The translations under genes and the position numbers were made by a program. From NCBI GenBank assembly GCA_947462335.1, contig OX381708.1, forward strand, positions 44,457,377 to 44,521,376: DNA of 64,000 nucleotides, in the 5' to 3' direction. Shown here in pieces: positions 12,001 to 24,300 of this stretch. Position 1 is the first letter of the stretch, and the number at the start of each line of letters is the position of its first letter. This DNA is from Harmothoe impar. Its lineage: Eukaryota; Annelida; Polychaeta; Phyllodocida; Polynoidae. The notes under the pieces were generated by a model. That model saw only the letters and a program-made list of their open reading frames with translations. It was not told the origin of the DNA and did not search any database.

Positions 12001-15000
12001 AGTTAAACTATAGAGAAACAGTGTGGTACATGTAATAGTCAATACTCAGTCAGACCATCCAGTTGAAGACAAAAGATTCACTGACTTGATGTAGTTATTT
12101 GACTTAAGTATGTGTGAAATAATTGACATCCTAACATTTTTCCCGCAGTGAAAGTCAGCAGAAACTGGCCCAGCTTGAGGATGCTGCAAAAGCTTCAGGA
12201 AAGGGAAAGTGGGCGGCAGACGCTGAGTCCCATGTGCGTGATATCACATGGACCATAGAAAACCCACGCAACTTTGTTGACTCCCAGCATGGCAAGCATA
12301 TCCCAGGTGAGAATCAATCAACAGGGTCCTATTTACAGGACTATTTGACGTTAAAACGAGTTTTTACGAGAGCTTTGGCTTGTATGAGAGTGAGCCTCAG
12401 GTTTGATTTAATACCAAACAATAATAACATGCCTAAATATGGTGCTGCTTATACGAGAGTCTTACAGGTATACTTTAGTACTATAGTAATTTTCAGCTCC
12501 TGTGCGGCTTATATGATTCATAAAAGTTGGGGTGCGGCTTATACAAGATTTAGGCTCATAAAATATGCGTGGTATACCGATAGTGAAAAACCACTGAATT
12601 AACAAAAGTCCATCTCTTGTTGTTCCAGCTGTGATTGAACATGTGCGTGATGGCTGCACCGTGCGTGCCTTCCTTCTCCCAACCATGAACTACGTGACGG
12701 TGATGCTCTCCGGTATTAAATGCCCCATGTTCAAGCTATCCGAAGACAAGCAGGTCGCCGAAGAGTTCGCGGAGGAGGCCAAGTACTTCTCAGAAATCCG
12801 CCTGCTGCAGCGAGATATCAAAATCGTCCTGGAGGGAGTCTCCAATGCCAACTTGCTCGGCACCGTCATCCATCCAAACGGAAACATTGCAGAATTGCTT
12901 CTAAAGGAGGGTTTCGCGCGCTGCGTAGACTGGAGCATGGGCGTGGTCTCACAGGGCCCGGAAAAGCTGCGTGCTGCTGAGAAGGAAGCCAAGGAGAAGA
13001 AGGCGAGGATCTGGAAGGAATACACTCCAAGCACTCTGAACCTGGACATCAAGGACAAGGTCTACTCCGGCAAAGTAGTGGAAGTTGTCAATGGAGATGG
13101 ACTTGTCCTCAAAGTGGGAGAGAAAGAATACCGCAAGATATTCTTGGCCAGCATCAGACCCCCAAGGTATTTATTGCTGCCACATTTAATTTAGGGTTGA
13201 ATTTCTGCTTTATCTAAAGTAGATAATAAGTATATCAATTACGGTATACGGGGATTTCCCTACCAGGGACCAACCGGATGTTAAACTATACAAACAATTA
13301 CTCAATCTAGATTAAATGCCTCGTCCAGGAGTTCTCTATTGTAACTACTCCTAATGTGTAGAATGTACAATATCTTACATTGATAAATCCCTACGTTGCA
13401 GAGCTCAACAACAACCAGCAGAGGATGATGGCGAAAAGGAAGAAAGGGTCAAGAAAGCTCCTGCACAGCGGTCCCGTCCTCTCTATGACATCCCATACAT
13501 GTTTGAAGCTCGGGAGTTCATGAGGAAAAAGCTTATCGGCAAAAAGGTAGGTAGAATTATCACTTATTAAATGCGTTGTTCACAACTCTTAGAACCTTTG
13601 TATCTGATAAAGGCCCACTTTGAAATCAAACATATTTATAAGTGCTTTAACCCCTTTGTCCATACAATGCATAAATGCAACGGCCCTTCAGGAAAGTGTC
13701 TACCCCCTGAAGAGTCGGCACAACGCTTCAATGCAAACGTAGCGATTTATTCATGCATCATGTAGATAAATGGCATAATGCATTTAAAGCACCGGGTATG
13801 TTTTATGTACCTGTTCTGCTACTATATTTAACAGGTACATGTATATGATGCCAAGAGGCATTGCCTGTCTAGTTTTCTACTACATCTATACGGTTACAAT
13901 GAAATCACACCCCGTGTTGTCAGGATTCACAGAATATATTTGCTTTAGTGACAGAAGTTGTAATTGGGATTTCAGGTCAACGTAGAGGTGGATTACATCC
14001 AGCCAGCAAATGGCAACTTCCCAGAGAAGACATGCGCCACCGTCAACTTCTCCAACATGTAAGGCATGCTTTGTAATAAGATGTTGATCGTATTTTCATT
14101 AGACAAACTGTGCTATGAATACATTATATAAAGGGTCTATACTGGTGCCCAAGAAAAAGAACATTTGTGTGATCATTTCATGTAAAACAAATAAAACATA
14201 CAAATTCATTGGTCCCGATAACCTCGGCTTTGCAACATCTGTGTCGTTACTATGGCACGTAATGTTTACTGTAGTCATAATGTTTATTCGAGATAAACAT
14301 GCAGCATCAAAAAAATAATTTTGCAATGAAATTACAGCAACATTGCTGAGGCACTGGTGAGCAAGGGTTTCGCGACAGTGGTGCGTTACCGCCAGGACAA
14401 CGAGATGCGTTCCAGTCACTACGATGAGCTACTCGCTGCTGAGGCACGTGCACAGAAGAAGGGCGTAGGCATTCACAGCAAGAAGGACCCACCTGTCCAC
14501 CGTGTGGCTGATATCTCTGGTGTAAGTTCTGCTACTTATCATAGGGGCATTTATGCAGATCACGGCAGTGTCAGAGGAGCGGACGGTCCCATCATTTGTA
14601 CTGAAGAGTTAAACCCATTCTCGTAATTATGCGTTTATTGGCCGTCCAAATATTCAGCACAGACTTTGAGATGACATCACTATGACCCTATTGAGGCAAG
14701 CAATAGATTATAACTGATAAGTGATCGATTATAACTATCACTCTTCTCTTCGCTGGTTTAAAGTTGTAAGAGAATCCCATTTTCATGTCACACCCTACAT
14801 TTAATATATCAACCAAACAAAAGACACCACTTAATGTCCTATTTCTCTTTATGTATGTAGGATGTGCCCAAGGCCAAACAGTTCCTGCCCTTCCTGCAGC
14901 GGGCGGGCCGCATGGAGGCTGTCGTAGAGTTTGTTGCGAGCGGGTCCCGGGTACGACTTTACATCCCACGTGAGACATGCCTCATTACATTCCTCCTCTC

Positions 15001-18000
15001 CGGCATCAGCTGTCCGAGGGGTGCTCGGCCACTGCCTAACAACGGCGGTGAGATCCCCGGTGACCCCTTTGGCAAGGAGGCACTCGTTTTCACCAAGGAG
15101 TTGACGCTACAGCGTGAGGTTAGTGCACCTTTGATTAATGTTGTGCATCTCTTAAGATAATGTTTAAATTATGCAGGAAAGCCATACTACAATATAATCC
15201 ATTTTACTAGGGAAAATATGAATTAACAGGTTTCTCTTAAGTTTCATTAAAGAGCATTTATTAAATTTATCTGATTTTAAAAATTCTATTTATTTATATG
15301 GTCTCGTATAATGTATTGCCTCAAAATTGTCATTTAATGGATTCTATGTGTTCTTTTCTGGCCAGGTTGAAGTAGAGGTAGAGACCATGGATAAGGGTGG
15401 TAACTTCATCGGCTACTTGTACGTGGAGGGCACCAACGTGTCAGTATCTCTGGTAGAAGAAGGTCTCGCCAAGATGCACTTTACAGCTGAGCGTGGAAAC
15501 CACTACAAGCCACTCTCCAGTGCGGAAGAGCGAGCAAAGGCAAAGAAGACAAACGTAAGTGCCTTGACCTCTTTCATTTCACAGGGATGCCAAGTGTTAC
15601 GATTTTTTCGTAATTTTACGATTTTTGACCCCTATTACGACCACTACGATTTCTGCTGCCCAATTACGATTTTTAGGCATTTTTGAAGTGTGTATCTAAA
15701 AAAGGCCTAACCCCTTCCTTGCATGCACATGTTGCAAGAGGGGGGGCCATATTTCCCTTCACTATGGACCCAAAACACGTTCATTGAAATTGAAAAGGTA
15801 GAGAAAAAAAACCTGGAAGAAAGCATTTGATCCTCTTCCTTTGAAACTGCTTGCCAAACCCATGCCTAGAAACTGATCTGCTTTAGTAGCCATAAATGGT
15901 TAGACCATAGTATAATAGAGCAAAAAGCCCAAACCTATGTGTTTTCAAGATCATTCTAAATGACATACTATTGTTACGATTTTTCATACGATTTCTAGCT
16001 AAAATTTTGGGGACTAAAAATCGTAACAAATACGATTTTGGCCTTGGATAGCTTGGCATCCCTGCATTTAAATTATAGACCTCTGCTAACTGGCACTTCT
16101 TCATGTATTTACACATACTTCTTAAGTCTTTCAACGTTTCCTCTAAAATAAATCTATTCCTCACACAAATCGCTGCTATGAATCATTGGTCGTTTTCAGG
16201 TATGGTCATTAGAACAAGAAGTGGAACAAAAAGAAGTGAAGATTGAGAATGAACCTACAGAACGCAAGGTCAGCTACAAGACAGTCGTGGTCACAGAGAT
16301 CTCCGACGCAGGCAATTTCTACGCTCAGAATGTAGAATCAGGTAAGTGATTGAGATAATTAAATTGTATCCCCTTAAAGGGGTGCCTACATGTAGCCTAT
16401 AAGCTCCACTGAGGCACTGGAAACGGCCATTTTAGGAACCTTTGTATAACCCGCACCCAGACTTTGGGCACAATCCTATCACCTGCACGGGAGGTTTTGT
16501 TCATGACTTTAGGATACCATACATTGTATATAACCTTAGCCTTGTAAAAACACAATAACGCAGCTTAATGATTGAATATTAACCCATTGACTTTACTGTT
16601 GTACAGGCCCCCAGCTGGAGAAACTGATGGAGCAGATGCGGACAGAGATGAAGGCCAGCCCGCCACTGGTTGGATCCTACACACCCAAGAAGGGAGATAC
16701 TTGTTTAGCCAAGTTCACCGACGATGAATGGTACCGCGCCAAAGTCACCAAGGTCATGGCCTCACGTATCGAAGCACTCTACATCGACTACGGAAACGTG
16801 AGTAATCCATTTGTCTTAGTGTCCAAATAATTGGTCACCCAATATCAGAAGATTTTAGTCAAAATTCGCCTCATAAGTTTCCCTCAAAGTTGTGAGTCTG
16901 CTTTTCAGAGGTTTTTTTTCTTCCCTGACCTAGTAAATTTATTTTGAAGATTGTTAGTGTAAAATATCTCTTGAATTGGCTTATACATGTATGTCCCTTC
17001 CAAATTTGGAAGTCGATTTGTGAGAGAGGTTTTATGGTGCATATTTGATTACAAACTGACGCAGCAACAATTTCTTGTATTTTTCAGAGTGCGCCTGTTG
17101 AGTTGAGTAAGCTAGCGGTTCTTCCTGCGGCTTACAACGCACTTCCCGCACAGGCCTCTGAGTACCACCTCGCCTGTATGCAGTACCCAACTGATGTAAG
17201 TCATGGCCGTGTGGATAATGATATTCAACTACAAAATATGGAACAAAAAAATTATATAGGCATATGTATGTTAGTAAATAGATGTATATACTCTAAAATC
17301 CATAATAATTGACGCTTAAATTTTATGGCATCAACCCAAAAGTATCCTCATTTGGCACCAGGTCCTACATTCCTTCATACCTTATTTAGATGTTTTTAAT
17401 TCTCCTAATTTGTAGGGAAATTAATTGAATGTGTACTCTTGAAGCATCAAATAACCAACCTTGACCCGTCCACAGGAGGATGCGCGCCTTGATGCAGTTG
17501 ACCAGCTGGTGAACGACATCCTGAACCAGCAGGTGCAGCTTAACGTGGAGTACCGCGTGGGTAACCAGGAGTTTGTCACACTCCAGCACACCGACACCAA
17601 GGACGACGTCGCAGAGGGTCTGCTCTCAGCCGGTCTTGTCACCGTTGAGATGCGCAAGGAAAAGCGACTCAAGAAGCTGATGACCACCTATGTTGAGGCC
17701 CAGAACACGGCGAAGGCTAGTCGGGTAGGTGTCTACTTGCGGTCCCAAGGGGGTTAAACTCGGTGGATATTAGATAATCTTAATGATAAAATGTTAACAT
17801 AGAGGAAGTAAAGAAGGGATAGTTGTTTATGTGTGTGTTATGATTATGTGAGCTATGATTAGGTTGTGTGCAGAATTCGCATCGTGGCCTAAAGCTCCCT
17901 GATTCACTACATGCTGCAATATACCGATATTTATATTTTGTACTTCTAGGCTGTAATGATGCATCATCAGTAGGGACTGAATAATTTCAAAAACATTGCT

Positions 18001-18403
18001 GAAAACTACTTAACTGAACAGCCGCAAACACGATAGTACATGTTGTTACTAATTGATGAGAAAGAACCGCCACAGAGAAATCAATTTCTCTTCAGGACTT
18101 GATTTAGGAATTCGTTTGCCACCAAATTAAATACTACCGTAAGACGGGTTGGGAAAATCTTGGGGTTTGGCAAACCAGTATAAATTCATAGAATGGACCT
18201 CGTTTAAACAGTGTGCTAAATTTCATTAAAATGTACCAATTTACAGTGCACCAATTGATGACGTCTAAATCTTCTATTTTAACAAATCTGAGTTTTGGTT
18301 TCAATACCTCTCATATTTTGACATTTATTCTTTCCAGTTGGCCCTCTGGCGATACGGAGACTTCACAGCCGACGACGCCAAGGAGTTCGGTTACCAGGCC
18401 TAA
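9014..18403 (+). CDS. SND1: Staphylococcal nuclease and Tudor domain protein (SND1/Tudor-SN), complete
   Basis: SND1 is a multifunctional RNA-binding protein of RISC, stress granules, splicing and transcription co-activation. Exons: 9014-9055, 11370-11522, 11770-11975, 12149-12306, 12629-13166, 13402-13546, 13976-14058, 14338-14521, 14861-15118, 15366-15554, 16200-16341, 16607-16797, 17088-17195, 17476-17724, 18338-18403. All have GT-AG junctions in phase, giving 903 residues against about 910 in vertebrates. Four SN-like domains fill residues about 10-660 ([20 protein letters not shown]-like [45 protein letters not shown]). A Tudor domain follows; its methylarginine cage appears intact as F736, Y742, Y758 and Y761 ([17 protein letters not shown]). 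The C-terminal half-SN domain ends in [21 protein letters not shown]. The start ATG precedes the family-typical RGIVKQ. Intron 1 (2.3 kb) and the intron after exon 10 carry MITEs. Confidence 0.97.
11038..11260. mobile_element. TA-flanked MITE, 223 bp, in SND1 intron 1
   Basis: Ends are TACTGTAAATTCCCGCGTA and its exact reverse complement. Terminal TA dinucleotides are consistent with a Tc1/mariner-type target duplication. The interior contains repeated TATAACCCGCACC-like motifs. Related fragments (gcggcttatac, ataacccgcaccc) occur in other introns at 12440-12550 and 16445-16470. No coding capacity. Confidence 0.82.
12307..12628. repeat. Decayed repeat filling SND1 intron 4
   Basis: The intron carries three spaced copies of a GGTGC(G/T)GCTTATA-type word plus TTTTACGAGAG and TATGAGAG variants. 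These resemble the interior of the TA-flanked MITE family at 11038-11260. Clear terminal repeats are not visible, so this is tentatively a degraded relative. Confidence 0.4.
15582..16064. mobile_element. hAT-like MITE, 483 bp, in an SND1 intron
   Basis: Terminal inverted repeats CAGGGATGCCAAG / CTTGGCATCCCTG start with the CAGGG typical of hAT elements. Subterminal TTACGATTTT motifs recur in both orientations. Flanks share an imperfect CATTT(C/A)A, possibly a decayed target duplication. No transposase frame. Confidence 0.75.
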
Positions 18404-21373
18404 ACAGGCCCAAGAAACCGGAGTCCACTGCAGCATTAACACAAGTTGAAGCTAGGATTTTCAAATTAATCTGCTGAGCCAACACAAGTTGAAGATAGGA
18501 ATAACAAATATTAAAAGCAGATCTTGGGGGAGAATGTTGGTGAAGTGTCACTAGCACCCCCTCCATGATGAATGAGTAGACAGCCAGGGTGGGCCGCAAA
18601 GTCAAACCTTGTTTCCCCGAGTCATTTGACATTTTGGGTACCAGGATTGAAAACAGAAAGTGATGAATGAGCGAATTATGTTACTTGCAATTATTTTCTG
18701 AATGTTAGTGGTCATGGGGAAGACTTTGTTGTTGTTATTACAAGTTTCTTTTTGCATTTCTTTTGTCTCATAATTAGTAGATGCCATGACGTGGTAACTC
18801 GTATGATAGGACTGACTTCTTCGTTTGTATATTTATTGTAAATTTTACAGGATTAGTTTCATAGGATATAGAGACTTCTGTCTCAGTGGACCGTCTTTAG
18901 TCAGTGTAAATATATGGGAAAGATCTTATTATATAAGGTTTGGTCCTCATTTATATTACTCTTGGCGGTCTGCAACATCTGGAATACTTGCCAAAAATGG
19001 GACGTTCATGGAAGAGCCTGGGATGCTTGAGGCCTCCTCAGCCTATTACTGTTGCGGCTTATACGGTCCGCTTTGGTTGATTGATATCAGTGCCCTGCGT
19101 AATCTTTATATTATATACATACGCATTGCTATAAAAGACGAGGTATTTATTCGGGGGTGCTCTTGGCCTCACAGTTGAGTTGATGCAAGGAACTGTATCG
19201 TGAAGAGGGAATGTGTAATATATGAGCGAATCAAGCTAGGACTGTATTTGTAGACCCTGAATCATTCCGGCTCTGAACATTGTGCACTTTTCCAGGGTGT
19301 ATTATGTTTCTCTGAAACAATCATGTTCTATAGAAAATTATAAAGTTTGAATAGTGAAAAGGGTAATAGTATGACTACGCAGTCATGTAAAATAATTGAT
19401 CGCAAGTCTTATTATAGAATATATGCTCTCGTTAAACTGCGACTATCTTGTTGATATTCCACTGTACTTAATCAAAAAGTTATCAGTGATGCCTTGTATT
19501 TGTATAACATGATCTGTCCAGTATTCCACTCTGATGACGTATAAAATGGCAGCTTCTCCAAGAATTAATCCAAGGCTTGGGGATATTCTCCTGAGTCACA
19601 GATAACGCTTATATATTGGACTTGTCAGTGTGAACTAATGTAAAGTGCCATCACCATCAGTACAAAGCAGAGAAGGTCAATAAAGGTTGTAACATTTCTG
19701 AAATACTTAATATAAATATGTTAACTAGATGTGTAAGGAAGATTTACGGACAATCAGTTGATATTTAGGAAATATTTACTTTATTGCCCGCCCTGGCTGC
19801 CCTCTTGCAGATGTGAGCGGTTTCTTTATCGCGGGTTGCACATCAAGCGTTTCCAAGTAATGGGACTCGTCCTTTTTGGGCGCTCGGCATTTACGTGTGT
19901 TTGAGCATTGTCAATCAGGGTTAGTAAAGTATTTAAAAGAACGTGTGTATATGCTGGTGTTCCATAAAGGAGAGGTCCCAGGTTTGTCTTATTAGCCTAA
20001 GTATTTCCACAAGTCTATGGTAGTGTGAACTATTCCAAACGACTGAGTAGTATAGACCCTAAATTATAACATGGAAAATGATGTGGTTTGTGTTGTTAAG
20101 TTTCAAAAGAAGCCGCCTTAATTTCAAGGCAGCGTCTTGCATTTATGACTGTAAAACCAAGCATGGTTTTATCCCACCAAAGGTGTTTATTTACGTCTCC
20201 CTAGTGAATGGAAACATTGTGTGCTGCAACCTTGTTCGAATCCTAATAAAGAAATTACAAGCAAATAAAATGGCATTTTTTCTTCTTTTAGGGCAACTTA
20301 AGATTATTATTAAAGCCTTAATTGCTTTAAATTTAAGCAGCAAGCTGATTCTTTATGGTAATAAGTGTGATTCTTCTACCCCAAAATCAAAAATTCTAAT
20401 TGATTTATGGTATACTTTTATTATCACATGTTTTTATTGACTGGATACAATAAATCTGCTAGCACCTTTCAGTGCTTCCCACTAGTAAAACTGCCCCCAC
20501 GGCCCGAGTTGCTCTACAACCTCTAATACGTGTCCTTCAGTCGAACGTAATCCATCAAGTCAACATGTGAGGAACACTTGATAATCCACAAAATTAAGCC
20601 TTGAGCTCTATTCTAGGACTCAGTATCCAATCACATAAAACTCCCTTCTTCTGGTAGATGGAGATTTCCTTCCTAACCAGCAGCTCCGCTGCTGGCGATC
20701 GTGGCGCGGGAAAATTGGTAGCGTTCGTCTGACCTAGTACACTGCACTGTGGGAATGCCTTAGCGTAGCGCAAACGGTATCGGGACTGTCGTGAAAATCA
20801 CTCTCCAAGCAGATGTTACGTCCCATGTTTCCTACAGCAGAAGCTAGAGATTGTGATGGGGAGTGAGCAGGCGAATTGCATCGTTGGGTAGGATCCAGAT
20901 TTTCCTAAAGTCGTTTAATCATTAATGACCATAATCTAACTTCTGAATTGGCGGTAAGTTGGTTTGGTGAATACCATTATATGATGACGTTATACTGTCT
21001 ATGACCATGTTTCAGTTTGTTCACGCCGGTCAGGAGAAAACCTAATGATTCCAACATATATACATGCTATTATACTCCACAAATGCAAATAATTCAGCAA
21101 AAATAAAACTATAAAAATAATAATTCTCAAATAAACTTGGCATATGGCTATGCTTCAGAACAACCTTTGCACACACATGAACATAACATGAAACGGTTAC
21201 AATGAGCAATGATAAGTTACACTTTAAATGCCGCTCGTAAGTCAAAGATCTCGTTCATTTTCATTTCGGCTGTGGCCTCGCATCATCCTTTAACCGACAT
21301 AAAGTATGGTTAAACTGTTCTAAATTGGGTCTAATTTAAGATGCTGTCTTGGTACCATAGTTCAGTGTTATTC
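18404..21373. other. Convergent 3' region of SND1 (+) and WDR77 (-)
   Basis: No conserved coding sequence. AATAAA at 19679-19684 is a plausible SND1 polyadenylation signal. On the minus strand, AATAAA at 20433-20438 could end WDR77. Later plus-strand AATAAA words near 20247-20270 would make the two 3' UTRs overlap if used. Short open frames here look random. Confidence 0.5.
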
Positions 21374-24300
21374 CTAGCTGCAGGGGGGAGGTGACAGAGT
21401 GTCCATATCCTCATCACAAGTCTTGGTCTCCAAAGAAACCGGTTGCGGCTTGACTGCGTGACTGTGAACTCTGAAGTCCCAGCCACACGTCACGAGATTC
21501 TCAGCACAATTGGGATTCCACGATATCCCCCGAACAAAGTCTTTGTGTAGATTCGACTGCCATCTAAAATGTGAGAGTTGAGATAATAAGTACAAAAATA
21601 TTCGCCTCTGCGATGATGATGACCAATTGCATCCTAATCTATGCGTTTGATGGAATCACAAGGAAATGCTGTTATCCCTCGATAAATATATTCCTGTTAA
21701 GTAATCTTGGCGAATACATCTCCAGTACTGAGATTGTAGACGACAGTCATTATTCCAAACTTTACATCCTAAATCATACATGCAGTTGTACTCATTCGGT
21801 ATACCGAAACTATTGCTTTTAAAATCATATATATGACAACTATTAAACTTACGTGACACATTTTGAGTTGAAGTCGGACACAGCTACGACACTGTCGTCA
21901 GATGCTGACGCCACCCAGTCAGCGCTAAGGAGGATTAGTAGAGACATGAATTAATGACAAACTGATACACATTGATTATATATATTAAATACAACACTCA
22001 ATAATCATTATGTTTTCTTGTACATTGGACGCTACAGCAGTGTTATCTATGGTAGTTTGACAATATAATCCCATACAAGCGCCACACTAAGTAAGTGTCC
22101 AAATTCGGAGATGTTCGCTTAGTAATTACGTCTTTTTTTTCAAAATAACTGTAAATTCAAATGTTTTATTTTTCTGCCCCTTTACTACTGTAGTATTGAA
22201 GCCGAGGCCAGTATACCTACTTTTTAGGTGAGAAGGCTATTCTATGTACAATGCGTGAGTGTGGGTGCAGCACGGTGGGTGCGACTTCCCGCTGACTGTG
22301 GTTGAACAGGCCGATCGCTCCTCCCTCGCTACCGACAGCGAAGGCACACTCCTGGTTTGGCTGCCACGCCACAGTTGTTGGCTTTGATTTCAGGGCACTT
22401 GCATCTAGAAAAGCAAGGGTATAGAAATTTGCATCCATTTTCTGACTCAAGAGTAACAGGTGCAGGATTTATATGAAAATGTTTCGGGTTATACAATGAA
22501 TTTTGGAAGTATGGTAAAGAACTAAAGTACACATAATCAGACCACAGAAGTTTGTTGGTTATACAATTTTCTCAACGTTTAGCTTAAGGTTATATATGCG
22601 TGAGGGTCATAATTGGGAATATACGGTATCTCACTTTCAGATACATGAAAACTGCATGCCAAGCTATAACCATAATGTTTATACTGTAACAAATTTATTG
22701 AATAGTCATGTATAAAACAGTTCATAATTTACTAACAAAAATACTCTAAACGCAAACTTTGGGTCAACTTGCCACCTACCAAGGATGGATGCTGGTTTAG
22801 GTTTTCTTGTGTCCCACAACAATAATCTGCCGTCCTGTAAGAAAGATTAAAGTCATATTGGATATATAGATATATACAACGAAGAAAGCAATTAATATGG
22901 GCATACCTGGTTAACAATAAAACATATTTGAACATACAAGTACCGGTAGAACGCTACCAGTTGGTTCACATAGTAATAGGGCAAGATCCTTATCACATAA
23001 CGGTACTTACAACTACACATGTGACACTTGATGTGAAATTTTACGTCACGCTAAACTACTTTTATATATTTTATTTCTTTTCTTCTATTTAGGTTACTTT
23101 CTTACCTGTCCACAAGAGAGAAAAATGTCGGATTGTGTTGGGTGGCAGGCAACACTGGACACTGCACCGTAGTGTGCTGTAAGGTAGAAGAATGAAACAT
23201 TGACTGTCTATAATGAACTATTTTAAAAGGACAATTAAATCACCAACTGGATGTCCTATTCAAACCAAGTAGTACTAAGTGCTGCATAGTCAGACAACTT
23301 TGGTGACAAACCGTTTCACATACTACTAGGTAGGACATGCCATCGCTTATAACGCAGGTGCCAAGGCAATTATTTCTACGACACAACGGTGCACATTCAA
23401 AAATGTTTCTATTCAAGATCACTCTTTATATAGGCTATGGTGAAGTGTGTCTATTACCTTTAAAACACTGTGTTGCTGTCATTTCTTCAAGGTCCCAGAT
23501 CTTGACGCTGCAAATGAGAGAAAATTGAATTGAATTGAATATTGTGCTTAGAAGAGACTATATTCTCTAGCTCCGTCTTTAATATGAAATGTTACCAACC
23601 TTTTGTCCATACTGCCTGACACTGCCCGCTTGTTATTGGGACCCGTAGATATAGATGTTACACTGTTGTCGTGGGCTTGCAAGTCAACGGCGCGCGTTAT
23701 CGTTGCCTCCTTTTCATTTAACTTCCATATCTGTACGTCACCTAATGACCGTGCCAGAAGATACATATCATCAACTAAGTGTCAATTTACTCATAATTAG
23801 GCCACACCAAAAAAAAGAGTTGGTCAATGGATTTCACTTTTCAAAAAATGGTGCGAGCAAGCGATTTTTTTTTTTTTTTTAAAGAATTTTTTTTTGTCAA
23901 TGGATTTTGTAGGTGGAAACTGGAGCGAGCGACAATTTTTTTTTTTTTAACCAGCCTCCAACAAAAGTTATCAGTGGACCCCTAACATAAAAATTGATTG
24001 GTTTATTTGGGGGAATACTGGAAGAAAATTTGGAGAAAAAAAAAAATTCACAATTTTGAAAAAAATGAGGCAAGCGAAATCCATTGACAATTTTTTTTTC
24101 AAATTTTTTCTTTTTGGTCTGGCCTTATCTATGTAAGCTTGTGCAGATGTGACCACATGTCAGGAATGTATCCCTGAAGTACATGTTTAACCTTCTACTT
24201 GTGTATATTATGTAATTATAGAAAGATTATTTGAGACAAAATTGGTCATTTCTGTTGGACAAATATGTTATGCTGGTAACTCAATATTAAAATATAATTA